This document shows positions 1 through 8,300 of a stretch of 37,263 nucleotides of DNA, in pieces. Within the stretch, counting starts at the first letter, position 1. Each line of letters starts with the position of its first letter. A program made the translations under genes and the position numbers. The notes under the pieces are model-generated. The model did not search any database, was not told the DNA's origin, and saw nothing but the letters and a program-made list of their open reading frames with translations. Origin of the DNA: an uncultured Clostridia bacterium (GTDB lineage: Bacteria; Bacillota; Clostridia; Christensenellales; Aristaeellaceae); NCBI GenBank assembly GCA_946413245.1, contig CAMKJS010000025.1:1-37263 (forward strand), written 5' to 3'.

Positions 1-2
1 TG

Positions 3-62
3 GTCATACTGATGGCTGAGCATCTTCAGAATGACCTTTTGACCCTAACATCATACATATGA
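3..62 (+). CDS. possible 3' end of a gene starting outside the window
   Basis: Frame 3 is open from the window edge for 19 codons (ending ...LLTLTSYI) and stops at TGA 60-62. The other two forward frames stop within the first 20 bases. This is too short to assign to a family and could be chance. The following bases up to 189 are AT-rich and hold a weak promoter-like pair, TTGATA at 124-129 and GACAAT at 147-152. Confidence 0.2.
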   Translation, partial: VILMAEHLQNDLLTLTSYI

Positions 63-189
63 ATAACACACTGTGACACTCAATTCTATCTTGAAGAATA
101 CTTTCACTTACGCTATACTACTCTTGATATATTTGAATGTTCGCAGGACAATAAGGCAATGATGCGTATTGAAAGGGGGAACCAGGCTC

Positions 190-477
190 GTGAAGTACGA
201 AAAGGCGCATGTGGAAGTAGTGGTGTTTGATGATCAGGAATTTTCTACGATTATCAGCAGTGGAAAGATTTGTTTTTATTTCGGACCGTTTTATTCATTA
301 TATCATGATGCCAGTTTTACGTGTTTTGATGTTAACCTTGGTATGTATGATGGTTCTTATGGTGCCCATTATTCAGAATGCAAGGATATATATTGTGTTC
401 CACTAGGTTCGAATATTAGTAGTGGATGGTATCATTGTAAGCCTGTTAGTGTGTGTGTTGATCAGACTGTACCATAA
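190..477 (+). CDS. small hypothetical protein, 95 aa
   Basis: I do not recognise a family. I place the start at GTG 190, about 10 bases after an AAAGGGGG ribosome site (172-179); an in-frame TTG at 169 lies upstream of that site and is less likely. The protein is rich in aromatic residues and Cys, with several Tyr/Phe-Gly stretches (FYFGPF, GMYDGSYG), no predicted membrane helix and no signal peptide. Base composition is much more AT-rich than the GC-rich genes from 966 onward, as is the neighbouring DUF2442 gene, so the two may belong to an acquired or degenerate patch. It may be a small immunity-type or orphan protein, but nothing in the sequence shows that. Confidence 0.5.
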   Translation: MKYEKAHVEVVVFDDQEFSTIISSGKICFYFGPFYSLYHDASFTCFDVNLGMYDGSYGAHYSECKDIYCVPLGSNISSGWYHCKPVSVCVDQTVP

Positions 478-598
478 ATATAGTGTGTGGATACTTCATT
501 AATTATATAGTGGATCAGAGGATGATTTCATAACACGATTACTGAATGATTCAGAATGTAGCATGTTAAGACATCATAGAATAAGGGACAGGATATAA

Positions 599-889
599 AT
601 GTATATCTCTGATGGATTTGTTTATGGCGGAGAGCCGGAACAGGAGATTAAAGTCGAACATGTAAAGATTCTGCCGGACAGAATGATGCTGATCCGGTTT
701 AACAATGGTGAATTCAGGCTTTTTGACGCAACCTTGCTGGAAGGGCCTGTGTTTGATCTCCTCCAGGATGAGCAGATCTTTTCAAAGCCGGTGATTGACC
801 ATGGGGTTGTTACCTGGAAGGATGGAGAAATAGACTGTGCACCGGAATTCATGTACAAACACAGTTATGAATATCCAATGGTTGTTTGA
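599..889 (+). CDS. DUF2442 family protein, 96 aa
   Basis: The layout matches the short DUF2442 fold. An early segment (IKVEHVKILPDRMMLIRFNNGEFRLFD split over about residues 17-43) reads as two strands with the conserved 'L.I.F.NGE.R.FD' pattern. It is followed by a leucine-rich link to 'PVF..L.D..IF' and the closing 'GVVTWKDGEIDCAPEFMY', typical of the family's W-x-x-G-x-I-D-x-x-P-E ending. Function is unknown; some relatives sit next to DUF4160 genes in toxin-antitoxin-like pairs, but the upstream gene here is not a recognisable DUF4160. The start at ATG 599 follows AGGGACAGGA. A palindromic repeat and the GH2 ribosome site follow within 30-60 bases. Confidence 0.75.
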   Translation: MYISDGFVYGGEPEQEIKVEHVKILPDRMMLIRFNNGEFRLFDATLLEGPVFDLLQDEQIFSKPVIDHGVVTWKDGEIDCAPEFMYKHSYEYPMVV

Positions 890-915
890 TTGTCACTTTG
901 AACCGGTATATTTGA

Positions 916-946
916 GTGTGTCAGAAGAACCGTCCCCATGACACAC
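916..946. repeat. dispersed palindromic repeat, copy A
   Basis: The core TGTCAGAAGAACCGTCCC (919-936) recurs at 9946-9963, 11648-11665 and, inverted, at 11618-11635. This copy ends in a perfect 8-bp inverted repeat, GTGTGTCA (916-923) and TGACACAC (939-946). It lies between DUF2442 and GH2, directly against the GH2 ribosome site. I infer a REP-like dispersed element; it has no coding capacity. Confidence 0.8.
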
Positions 947-965
947 AGGAGAGGAGGATCATAGA

Positions 966-3482
966 ATGGCACGCGTTACAGATATCAACCGCGGATGGTA
1001 TTTCGGACAGGGACTTCTTGGCCTTGGTGAGCGGGCGCAGGGGAAGCTCGGGGACCGGCAGGTGAACCTGCCCCACGACTACATGATTGAAGGGGATGTC
1101 TCCGCGGATGTCCCCGCCCAGGCGGCCAGCGGGTATTACACCGCCGGCGTCGCCCATTATGCCAAAGAGATCGACATCCCCGCCGACTGGGAAGGGGATC
1201 AGGTTTATCTCCGGTTCGACGGGGCCATGATGAACGCCACCGTGGAGGTCAACGGAGACCTGGCTGCCCTGCAGCACTACGGCTACGCGCCGTTCGAGGC
1301 GGACATCACCCGCCATGTGTATCCGGGGAGGAAGAACCGGATCGTGATCACCCTGAACCCCAGCATGCAGCCCAACTCCCGCTGGTACTCCGGCGCGGGC
1401 CTTTTCCGCGGGGTGCAGCTGGTGCACACGCCCCGGGTGCACGCGGCCTGGGGCGGGCTCTTCGGCCGCACCGTGAAGATCGAATACGCGCCGGACGGCA
1501 GCGCGGAAACAGCCTTCCTGCAGGCTTCGGCGGAGGTAAAGAACGAGCTTTCGGAGAACCGGGTGGTTGAGGTGGTCTTCTCCCTGCTGAGGGAGGATTC
1601 CGGCGAGGAGGTTATCGTCCGCAAGGCGACGGTGCAGGTGCCGGCCTTCGGCTGCGCCGCCGCGTATACAACCCTCACGGTGGACCGGCCGCTGCTCTGG
1701 TCCGCTGAAACGCCGAATCTGTACCGCCTGCAGGCCCGGATCACGGAGAAGGCCATGTACAAGACCCATATGATTCCGGTCGAGCATCCTTCTTCGGATA
1801 CGGACAGCGTGCTGTTCGGCATCCGCACCGTGGAGGCGGACGTGAAGCACGGCCTGCGGATCAACAGGAAATCCGTGAAGCTGAAGGGCGGCTGCCTGCA
1901 TCACGACAACGGTGTGATCGGCGTTGCCAGCCCGTACGACGCGGAAGCCCGCAAGGTTCGCCTGCTGAAGGAAATCGGTTTCAACGCGATCCGCACCACC
2001 CACAACCCGCCGTCCTCCGCGCTGCTGGAGGCCTGCGACCGGCTGGGCATGTACGTGTTCGACGAGGCCTTCGACGCATGGGGCATGGGCAAGCAGCCCG
2101 GGGACTACAACCAGTATTTCGCGACCGACTGGGAGAAGGACCTGGCGGCCTTCGTGCGCCGGGACCGCAACCGGCCCGGCGTCATTCTCTGGTCCACCGG
2201 GAACGAGATCACCGAGCGCGCCGGCCTGAACAACGGCTACGAATGGGCGACCCGCCTGGCGGAGGCCGTACGCCGCCTGGATCCCTCCCGGCCGGTGTCC
2301 AACGCGATCTGCTCCTTCTGGAACGGCCTGGACGACATCCTGCAGGAAGAGGAGGCGCGGCGCTGGAAGGCGGAGGCCGCCGGCGGGCAAAACGCGGACG
2401 CCGGCGGGAAAAAGAATCTCCTCTGGGAGGATTATACCGAGGCGTTCGCCAACGGGCTGGACGTATTCGGCTATAATTACATGGAAAGCAGATACGAGCA
2501 GGATCACGAGCTGTTCCCTGAGCGCGTGATTCTCGGCTCAGAGAACTATCCGAAGGAAATCGGCATGCACTGGCCCATGATCGAGAAGACGCCGTGGGTT
2601 ATCGGCGATTTCACCTGGACAGCCTGGGACTATATCGGCGAGGCCGGCATCGGCAAGGCTGTTTTCCTGGATCCGGCGGATCCCCGGGCGAAGCCGGGGT
2701 ACAACACCTGGGGCTTCGGTTCCCCCTTCCCTTGGCGCACCGCCAACGACGCGGACTTCGACATCACCGGGGCCGTCCGGCCCCAGGGCGTTTACCGCAG
2801 CATCGTCTGGGGCAGCGGGAAGACCGGTCTCTTCTCCTACCGTCCGCAGGACACCGGGAAGGCGGAAGTGCTGACCATGTGGGGGTTCCCCGGCGTCCAT
2901 GCCTCCTGGAACTGGGAGGGGCAGGAAGGAAAGATGGTGAAGGTGGCCGTGTTCAGCGCCGCGGAGGAGGTGGAACTCTTCCTGAACGGAACCAGCCTGG
3001 GCCGCCGGAAGGCCGGGGAAGCCCTGATTCATGACATGCCCCTTACCTTCTGTTTCGAAATTCTCTATGCCCCCGGAACCCTGGAGGCGGTCAGCTACAC
3101 GGGCGGCCGGGAAGTTTCCCGGGATGTCCTCGTTACCGCCGGGGTCCCGGCGAGGATCGTGCTCCTGCCGGAGACGGACGCCCTGCGGGCCGACGGCGCC
3201 TCCCTCGCCTATGTCCGTGTACGGATTACCGACGCGGAAGGCCGCAGGGTGCCCACCGATGCCGTGAAGCTTACCGCCGCAGTCACCGGGCCCGCGGAGC
3301 TCCTGGGCTTCGGCTCCGGGAATCCGATTACCGCGGAGAACTATACCAAGGGCAGCTTCACCGCCTGGGGTGGTGAGGCGCTGGCTGTGCTGCGGGCCGG
3401 GGAAGAGGCGGGAAGCGTCTCCCTCACCGTGGCCGCGGAAGGAATGGAAACAGCGGAGCTGATTCTGCCGGTTCAGGGATAA
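966..3482 (+). CDS. glycoside hydrolase family 2 (beta-galactosidase type), 838 aa
   Basis: A retaining exo-glycosidase that removes terminal beta-linked sugars, most likely beta-galactosides, from oligosaccharides. Domain order is the usual GH2 one: N-terminal sugar-binding jelly roll (about 1-170, with NPSMQPNSRWYSGAGLFRGV), Ig-like domain (to about 285), TIM barrel (about 290-600), then C-terminal DUF4982/Ig-like domains. The barrel shows GGCLHHDNG, 'RTTHNPPS', acid/base Glu414 in STGNEI, and likely nucleophile Glu526 in LGSENYP. There is no signal peptide, so it is probably cytoplasmic and acts on imported oligosaccharides. The start at ATG 966 follows AGGAGAGGAGG at 947-957. A terminator follows at 3512. 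GH2 also contains mannosidases and glucuronidases, so the sugar specificity is uncertain. Confidence 0.92.
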   Translation: MARVTDINRGWYFGQGLLGLGERAQGKLGDRQVNLPHDYMIEGDVSADVPAQAASGYYTAGVAHYAKEIDIPADWEGDQVYLRFDGAMMNATVEVNGDLAALQHYGYAPFEADITRHVYPGRKNRIVITLNPSMQPNSRWYSGAGLFRGVQLVHTPRVHAAWGGLFGRTVKIEYAPDGSAETAFLQASAEVKNELSENRVVEVVFSLLREDSGEEVIVRKATVQVPAFGCAAAYTTLTVDRPLLWSAETPNLYRLQARITEKAMYKTHMIPVEHPSSDTDSVLFGIRTVEADVKHGLRINRKSVKLKGGCLHHDNGVIGVASPYDAEARKVRLLKEIGFNAIRTTHNPPSSALLEACDRLGMYVFDEAFDAWGMGKQPGDYNQYFATDWEKDLAAFVRRDRNRPGVILWSTGNEITERAGLNNGYEWATRLAEAVRRLDPSRPVSNAICSFWNGLDDILQEEEARRWKAEAAGGQNADAGGKKNLLWEDYTEAFANGLDVFGYNYMESRYEQDHELFPERVILGSENYPKEIGMHWPMIEKTPWVIGDFTWTAWDYIGEAGIGKAVFLDPADPRAKPGYNTWGFGSPFPWRTANDADFDITGAVRPQGVYRSIVWGSGKTGLFSYRPQDTGKAEVLTMWGFPGVHASWNWEGQEGKMVKVAVFSAAEEVELFLNGTSLGRRKAGEALIHDMPLTFCFEILYAPGTLEAVSYTGGREVSRDVLVTAGVPARIVLLPETDALRADGASLAYVRVRITDAEGRRVPTDAVKLTAAVTGPAELLGFGSGNPITAENYTKGSFTAWGGEALAVLRAGEEAGSVSLTVAAEGMETAELILPVQG

Positions 3483-3511
3483 GAAGACCGGCGGAGACAG
3501 AGGTATATGCA

Positions 3512-3539
3512 GGGGGCGGACAATCACCGCCCCCATTTT
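3512..3539 (+). terminator. Rho-independent terminator after GH2
   Basis: An 8-bp GC stem, GGGGGCGG (3512-3519) and CCGCCCCC (3527-3534), with a 7-base loop, is followed by ATTTTT. It lies 30 bases after the GH2 stop. Confidence 0.9.
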
Positions 3540-3546
3540 TGATTCG

Positions 3547-3575
3547 TTGCGAAAAGGCGGGGTTTCGGGTATAAT
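3547..3575 (+). promoter_or_regulatory. sigma-A-type promoter for the DUF218/deacetylase pair
   Basis: TTGCGA (3547-3552), a 17-base spacer, and a perfect TATAAT (3570-3575). The first gene starts about 45 bases downstream. Confidence 0.8.
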
Positions 3576-3620
3576 ACCGGAAGAAACTACCCCGGGCAGA
3601 GGGACTGGAGGAGAGGAACG

Positions 3621-5072
3621 ATGAGAAAGGCCGCGAAACAGATCGGCGCCGCCGCGCTGCTGCTGATTGTGTTTTGCGCGCTGTGCCGGGTGATGTTCGC
3701 CTGGGATTATACGATCCGGATGCCTCTGTACGCCTGGGACGCACAGCTTCTGCCAGGGCAGAAACCGACGGCTGAGGCGGAAAATCCCGACGTGGTGACC
3801 CTGGGGGAACCCCGGATGCGGGACGGATACGTGGAAGTGCCCGTATTCGCGCAGAAGCAGGGGAACAGCTTCGTGACGGTGAGCGACGGGCAGGGGCACG
3901 AACTGGGATCGACATTCCTGGTGGTCAGCCGGGTCCGGACCATCTATGACAAGACCACGGGCGGCTTCTCCGGAGACCGGGCGGTGATGATCGCCGTCAC
4001 GGTGTTCTGGCTGCTGATCAGCGCGATTATGGCGTGGCACTTCTTTCAGAAAAAGGGATCGAATTTTTACCAGCACTATACGGTGTATTACGCGGGCTTT
4101 TCCATTTTCGCCCTGATCGCCGGGCTGAGCCTGACGGAAGTGACGATCCGGCACCTGATCCGGCCGGAAATGTATTTCATGCTGTATGTGTATTCCGCCG
4201 TCAGCCTGGCGGGCATCCGAATCATGCAGATCACCGCGCCGCTGTTCACGGCCTTTGCCCTGGCCCTCGCCGTGAGCAATATCGCGCTGCTCCGGCACAT
4301 GCGTCCGCGGATCCAGAACGCGCTGGGACTGCTGGCGAGCGTGCTGCTGATCGCCGGGGAAGCGGTGGGCTGGTATCTGTACAGCCGGGATTTCGTGGGC
4401 TCCGAGACGGAGCTCCGGATTCACGACATGCTGATCAACACCTATGCCACGGCGTTCATCTACGGGGAATGCATGCTGACCGGATCCGTGATCTGCTCCC
4501 TGCTGGCGGCGAAGCACCGGCCGGCGCCGGACGCGGATTTCATCATTATTCTGGGATGCTGGTTCCGGCAGGACGGTACCCTGCCGCCGCTGCTGCGGGG
4601 GCGGGTGGACAAGGCGCTGGAGTTCTGGCGGGCGCAGAAGGAGAAGACCGGGCGGGTCGCCCGCTTCATTCCCTCCGGCGGGCGAGGCTTCGACGAGCCC
4701 ATGCCGGAAGGGGAAGCCATGCGGCGGTACCTGGTGGAGCAGCAGGTGCCGGAGGAGCTGATTCTGCCGGAAACGGAAGCCCTGAACACGTATCAGAACA
4801 TGGAGAAATCCCTGGAGATCATCCGGGAGGTGAACCCGGCGGGGAAAGCCGTGTTCGCCACGACGAATTACCACGTGTTCCGCAGCGGGGTCTGGGCCGG
4901 GCTGGCCGGGCTGCCGGCGGAGGGCATGGGGAGCAGGACCAAATGGTGGTTCTGGCCCAACGCCTTCCTGCGGGAGACCGCGGGGCTTCTGCAGAAGCGG
5001 TGGAAGCAGGAAGTGCTGATGCTGATCGTGCTGCTGGCGTATTTTAATCTGCTGTCGATGGTATTGGCGTAG
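3621..5072 (+). CDS. YdcF/ElyC-like DUF218 membrane protein, 483 aa
   Basis: An integral membrane protein with an N-terminal signal anchor (about 7-27), a soluble extracytoplasmic insert (about 30-115), five or six further helices (about 125-300), then a DUF218 domain (about 310-450) and a last hydrophobic segment. DUF218 hallmarks are present: 'DADFIIILGC', 'SGGRGFDEPMPEGEAM', 'LNTYQNMEKS' (the E/D-N-T motif), and 'ATTNYHVFRSG'. In E. coli, ElyC and SanA are linked to envelope integrity and vancomycin tolerance; the biochemical role is not settled. The start at ATG 3621 follows GGAGAGGAA. The deacetylase gene follows after 11 bases, so both are probably one transcript serving cell-wall or surface polymer maintenance. 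The extra N-terminal helices and insert make it longer than the usual 200-260 aa protein. Confidence 0.85.
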   Translation: MRKAAKQIGAAALLLIVFCALCRVMFAWDYTIRMPLYAWDAQLLPGQKPTAEAENPDVVTLGEPRMRDGYVEVPVFAQKQGNSFVTVSDGQGHELGSTFLVVSRVRTIYDKTTGGFSGDRAVMIAVTVFWLLISAIMAWHFFQKKGSNFYQHYTVYYAGFSIFALIAGLSLTEVTIRHLIRPEMYFMLYVYSAVSLAGIRIMQITAPLFTAFALALAVSNIALLRHMRPRIQNALGLLASVLLIAGEAVGWYLYSRDFVGSETELRIHDMLINTYATAFIYGECMLTGSVICSLLAAKHRPAPDADFIIILGCWFRQDGTLPPLLRGRVDKALEFWRAQKEKTGRVARFIPSGGRGFDEPMPEGEAMRRYLVEQQVPEELILPETEALNTYQNMEKSLEIIREVNPAGKAVFATTNYHVFRSGVWAGLAGLPAEGMGSRTKWWFWPNAFLRETAGLLQKRWKQEVLMLIVLLAYFNLLSMVLA

Positions 5073-5083
5073 GAGGAGAACGG

Positions 5084-6439
5084 ATGAAACGAACAGCTGC
5101 GCTGCTGACGGCGCTGACGCTGCTGCTGACGATGCCCCTGGCGGCCCTGGGCGAGGGAAAGGGGCTGGCATTGCAGGAGGCGCACAAGGTAAAGCTGACC
5201 CGGACGAAAACCGCCCAGAGCAACAAGAGCGCCAGTTACCTGTGGCAGGCCGCCACGGCGCAGCCGGCGGTGGACGAGGAAATCAACGGGCTGGCGAAGG
5301 CGTATGCCGACGCCATCGCTCCCACGCTGAAGGAAGCGGGCAAATCCGGGGAGAAGAATTCCCGGGTGGACGTGGAAATCCGCTACAGCCGCACCGGCAC
5401 GAGCTGGCTCAGCTTCATGGTGCAGGCCCGGACCACCTACCACCGGGAGCTGATCGGCCAGGAGTTTACGACCCGGACCTACGATATGGCGACAGGGGAA
5501 CGGATTACCCTGGAGGACATTTTCCCGGAGGACAGCCCCGCCTGGGAGGCGCTGGCGAAAAAGGCGGAAGAGACGATCAACGAGTATTTCGACGACGAAC
5601 TGCCGGATACGGAGCCGCTGGAGCAGGCCATGTCCCGGGAGGGCCTGGCGCAGGCGGAGTTCACCCTGCACGGAATGAGCCTGGTGCTCCACTGGCGGGC
5701 GGAGGACTTCTACGTCGGGCGGCATACCCTGATCGAGATGACCTGTATGTATCCCGAGTGGCGGCAGTGGATGACGCCGCAGGCGGCGGAACAGACGGAC
5801 AACGCCGCGCTGTACAAGTTCGCTGCCCTGACCTTTGACGACGGTCCCGCCCGGAAGAACACGACGGCTGTGCTGGAAAACCTGATGACCGCCGGGGCCC
5901 GGGGCACCTTCTTCGTGATCGGAAACCGGATCGGGGATTTTCCGGATCTGGTGCAGCGGGAGCACGACGAGGGCCACAGCATCGGCGCACACAACTGGCA
6001 CCACGGGAACGTGACGAAGAGCTCCGATTCCGCCCTGCGGCACATGCCGGAGAAGGTCAACGCCGCGATGATCAAAACCATCGGGATCAAGGTGCGGTAC
6101 GACCGGGTGCCCCACGGGCTGTATACCCGGATGATCAGCGCCGGCGTAGGCTGGGCCTATATCCAGTGGAGCCTGGATACCTACGACTGGCGGGGCTGGT
6201 CCACGAAGCGGGTGATGAACAAGATCAAGGCCAACGTCACGGACGGGGATATTCTGCTGATGCACGACATCAAGGACAATACGCCCGCCTCCGCCCTGGC
6301 CGCGGCGAACTGGCTGCAGGAGAACGGGTATATGCTGCTGACGGTGGACGAGCTGTTCGCCAAGGACGGGATCGTGCTGGAGCCGAAGAACGTGTACTGG
6401 CACAATGCCGACGGGAAGACCGGGCTGCCGGGGAAGTGA
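5084..6439 (+). CDS. secreted polysaccharide deacetylase (NodB/CE4) with DUF3298-like domain, 451 aa
   Basis: A metal-dependent N- or O-deacetylase acting outside the membrane, on peptidoglycan or another surface glycan. Residues 1-23 are a signal peptide (KR, Leu-rich core, AALG). Residues about 45-230 resemble the DUF3298/RsiV-type domain ('YHRELIGQEFTTRTYDMATGERI', 'LEDIF' region). From 247 comes the NodB domain: TFDDGP (250-255), metal ligands His303 and His307 in AHNWHHGN, RVPHG (341-345), SLDTYDW, and LLMHD with catalytic His394. Motif 2 has Ala before His303 instead of the usual Ser/Thr-His pattern, but both His are kept. The start follows TAGGAGGAG. It is transcribed with the DUF218 gene. 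Confidence 0.92.
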   Translation: MKRTAALLTALTLLLTMPLAALGEGKGLALQEAHKVKLTRTKTAQSNKSASYLWQAATAQPAVDEEINGLAKAYADAIAPTLKEAGKSGEKNSRVDVEIRYSRTGTSWLSFMVQARTTYHRELIGQEFTTRTYDMATGERITLEDIFPEDSPAWEALAKKAEETINEYFDDELPDTEPLEQAMSREGLAQAEFTLHGMSLVLHWRAEDFYVGRHTLIEMTCMYPEWRQWMTPQAAEQTDNAALYKFAALTFDDGPARKNTTAVLENLMTAGARGTFFVIGNRIGDFPDLVQREHDEGHSIGAHNWHHGNVTKSSDSALRHMPEKVNAAMIKTIGIKVRYDRVPHGLYTRMISAGVGWAYIQWSLDTYDWRGWSTKRVMNKIKANVTDGDILLMHDIKDNTPASALAAANWLQENGYMLLTVDELFAKDGIVLEPKNVYWHNADGKTGLPGK

Positions 6440-6470
6440 GCGAAATACAACCGAAATACAGAAACAGGCA

Positions 6471-6499
6471 TTGACAGCGCGGGAAAAGCATGGTATTTT
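6471..6499 (+). promoter_or_regulatory. promoter of the T-box leader
   Basis: A perfect TTGACA (6471-6476) with TATTTT 17 bases later (6494-6499). It starts about 30 bases after the deacetylase stop and reads into the T-box leader. Confidence 0.65.
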
Positions 6500-6509
6500 T
6501 CTCTGCGAA

Positions 6510-6780
6510 TACCGAAACCTTTGAAGCGAAGATCAAACCGGAAGGGACGCCCACAGAGAGCAGGGGAGAGCTGAGAACCCGCGGAAGGTGCGCCGGCAAA
6601 TGGATCGCTGAGGGAAAGGGGAAACGGGGAAACCCGGAGTATCCGGACCGTGTGCTCGCGTTAAGGGCAGAGCGTGTGTTGGCACGTTCGTGAGAGAGAA
6701 CCGGCGCTGCCGGTTCGATGAGGGTGGCACCATGGATTTGAAAACAGATCCGTCCCTTGCGGGGCGGATTTTTGTTTTCC
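6510..6780 (+). ncRNA. T-box leader, tryptophan-specific
   Basis: The leader senses uncharged tRNA and relieves termination ahead of the transporter operon. Visible parts are: a GAGAGCAGGGGAGAGC stretch of Stem I (6555-6572); a likely specifier TGG (6601-6603) followed by the conserved purine; the T-box AGGGTGGCACC (6721-6731); and a terminator at 6748-6773. The specifier TGG is the Trp codon. The T-box TGGC puts C opposite the tRNA discriminator base, matching the G73 of bacterial tRNA-Trp. Both signals agree with the downstream TrpP-like gene. Stem I was read by eye, so its exact boundaries and the specifier position need covariance modelling. Confidence 0.88.
6748..6778 (+). terminator. 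T-box-controlled terminator
   Basis: A 9-bp stem, ATCCGTCCC (6748-6756) and GGGGCGGAT (6761-6769, one G-T pair), with loop TTGC, runs into TTTTTGTTTT. It lies 16 bases after the T-box sequence, as expected for a terminator competing with the antiterminator. Confidence 0.9.
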
Positions 6781-6869
6781 CCCTCTCTTTCATCCCACCG
6801 GGTCGGCATCCGGTGTCCAACAGCAAAAAAGACTGTCCGGAGGGACAAAAAGAGAAAGGAAGGATTCCC

Positions 6870-7409
6870 ATGGCAGAAAAGAGAACAGTGAAAACAGAGG
6901 CAACCAAAGGCTTATCCATTCAGGACCTGATTCTGATCGCGGTGCTGCTGGCCGCGGGCGCGGTGCTCAAGCTGTTTGTGGGCAGCGTGATCAACTTTTT
7001 CGGCATGAAGCCCAACTTCATCATCGCCTCCTATTGCCTGGCGATTCTGCTGGTGCGGCCGAAGCTGGTCGAATGCGCGGTGATCGGCCTTCTGGCCGGG
7101 GCTATCTGCCAGTTCCTGCCCGGCACCCCGTATCTGAACTTCATCTCCGAGCTGCTGGGCGCGGTAGCGATGTACTTCATGATCCGCGTGCCCTTCCGCT
7201 TCGGGAAGATGGAACTGAATCCCCTGCTGGCCACCTTCGTATCCACGGTGATCTCCGGCGGCAGCTTCGTGGTGTGCCTGTTCGTGTTCATGCATATGGA
7301 GACCAGCGGCCTCGTGGCCTATATCCCGATCGTGCTGGGCACCGCGGCCATCGGCAGCGTGCTGGTGCAGCTGCTGTACGTGCCGCTGAAGAAGGTTCTC
7401 AAGCGGTAA
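6870..7409 (+). CDS. trpP: TrpP-like tryptophan ECF substrate-binding component, 179 aa
   Basis: A membrane S component that captures tryptophan and is powered by the ATPase/EcfT module encoded next to it. After a charged N-terminus (residues 1-18) there are five or six hydrophobic helices, including 'LILIAVLLAAGAVLKLFVG', 'NFFGMKPNFIIASYCLAILL' and 'VECAVIGLLAGAICQFLPG'. The GMKPN and 'AICQFLPGTPYLNF' patterns are characteristic of the TrpP family. The start at ATG 6870 follows AAAGGAAGG; in-frame codons further upstream run through the T-box and are excluded. Substrate assignment rests on the family match plus the Trp T-box. It is first of four co-directional genes; the gap to the next is 51 bases. 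Confidence 0.87.
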   Translation: MAEKRTVKTEATKGLSIQDLILIAVLLAAGAVLKLFVGSVINFFGMKPNFIIASYCLAILLVRPKLVECAVIGLLAGAICQFLPGTPYLNFISELLGAVAMYFMIRVPFRFGKMELNPLLATFVSTVISGGSFVVCLFVFMHMETSGLVAYIPIVLGTAAIGSVLVQLLYVPLKKVLKR

Positions 7410-7460
7410 TCCGCTGAGAGTGAAGAGTTACCCCATCGTTTTTACGCAAGGAGATTACGC

Positions 7461-8300
7461 ATGATCAAGGTTCAGGACGTCAGCTTTACCTACAAGGACG
7501 AAACACACCCCGCCCTGGAGGGAATCAATCTGGAAGTGCCCGAAGGAGGCTTCCTGGGAATCATCGGCCCCGCCGGCGCCGGCAAAACGACGCTGGCCCG
7601 GGCGGTGGCGGGCATCATCCCGCACCACTATACCGGCGATTTCTACGGCAGCATCACCGTGAACGGGCTGGATACCGTGGACAGTTCCCTGATCGATCTG
7701 TCCCGGCTGGTGGGCATCGTGTTCCAGGATGTGGAGAGCCAGATTATTTCCCCCATGGTGGAGGACGAGCTGCTGTACGGGCTGGAGAACTTCGGCGTGC
7801 CCCGGGAGGAGATTCCGGAGCGGATGGAAGACGCCCTGCGGCGGGTCGGCATTCCGGAGCTGCGGGACAGGAGCATCAGCTCCCTTTCCGGCGGGCAGCG
7901 CCAGAAGGTGGCGATCGCCTCTGTGATCGCGCTGAAGCCCCGGGTGCTGGTGATGGACGAGCCCACCGGGGAGCTGGATCCCCGCAGCAGCCGGCAGGTG
8001 TTTTCGCTGCTGAAAAGCCTGAACGAGGATCTGGGCATCACCGTGATCGTGATCGAGCAGAAGATCATGCTGCTGTGCGAGTTCGCCCGGCAGCTGGCGG
8101 TGATGAACGAAGGGAAAATCGTGCGCGCGGGCCATACCCGGGAGGTGCTGGTTCACGCGGAGGAACTGGAAGCCCTGGGGGTCAACTGCCCCCGGGTGAC
8201 TACGCTTTCCCGCCTGCTGGCCGTGAAAACCGGCCTGGAGCTGCCGCCGTGCGTGGATCTGGACACGGCGGAACGCATGGTGAGGGGGCTGATGATATGA
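7461..8300 (+). CDS. ECF transporter ATPase (EcfA1/CbiO type), 279 aa
   Basis: One of two cytoplasmic ATP-binding subunits energising tryptophan uptake. It has Walker A GPAGAGKTT (36-44), Q-loop Gln89 in VFQDVESQ, signature LSGGQ (142-146), Walker B VLVMDEP (162-168) and a switch His region replaced by 'VIVIEQK': the usual His after Walker B is Glu-Gln here. That suggests this subunit may be the weaker catalytic partner of an asymmetric pair (inference). The 'DVESQI' Q-loop is typical of ECF ATPases. The start at ATG 7461 follows AAGGAGA. It overlaps the next gene by 4 bases (ATGA). Confidence 0.92.
   Translation: MIKVQDVSFTYKDETHPALEGINLEVPEGGFLGIIGPAGAGKTTLARAVAGIIPHHYTGDFYGSITVNGLDTVDSSLIDLSRLVGIVFQDVESQIISPMVEDELLYGLENFGVPREEIPERMEDALRRVGIPELRDRSISSLSGGQRQKVAIASVIALKPRVLVMDEPTGELDPRSSRQVFSLLKSLNEDLGITVIVIEQKIMLLCEFARQLAVMNEGKIVRAGHTREVLVHAEELEALGVNCPRVTTLSRLLAVKTGLELPPCVDLDTAERMVRGLMI

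Noticed and set aside
921..5171. Very long minus-strand open frames (for example 921-2507 and 2538-5171) opposite the GH2 and DUF218 genes
   Set aside because: They mirror GC-rich codon usage of real plus-strand genes, are Pro/Gly/Arg/His-rich, have no domains, and cross gene boundaries and a terminator.
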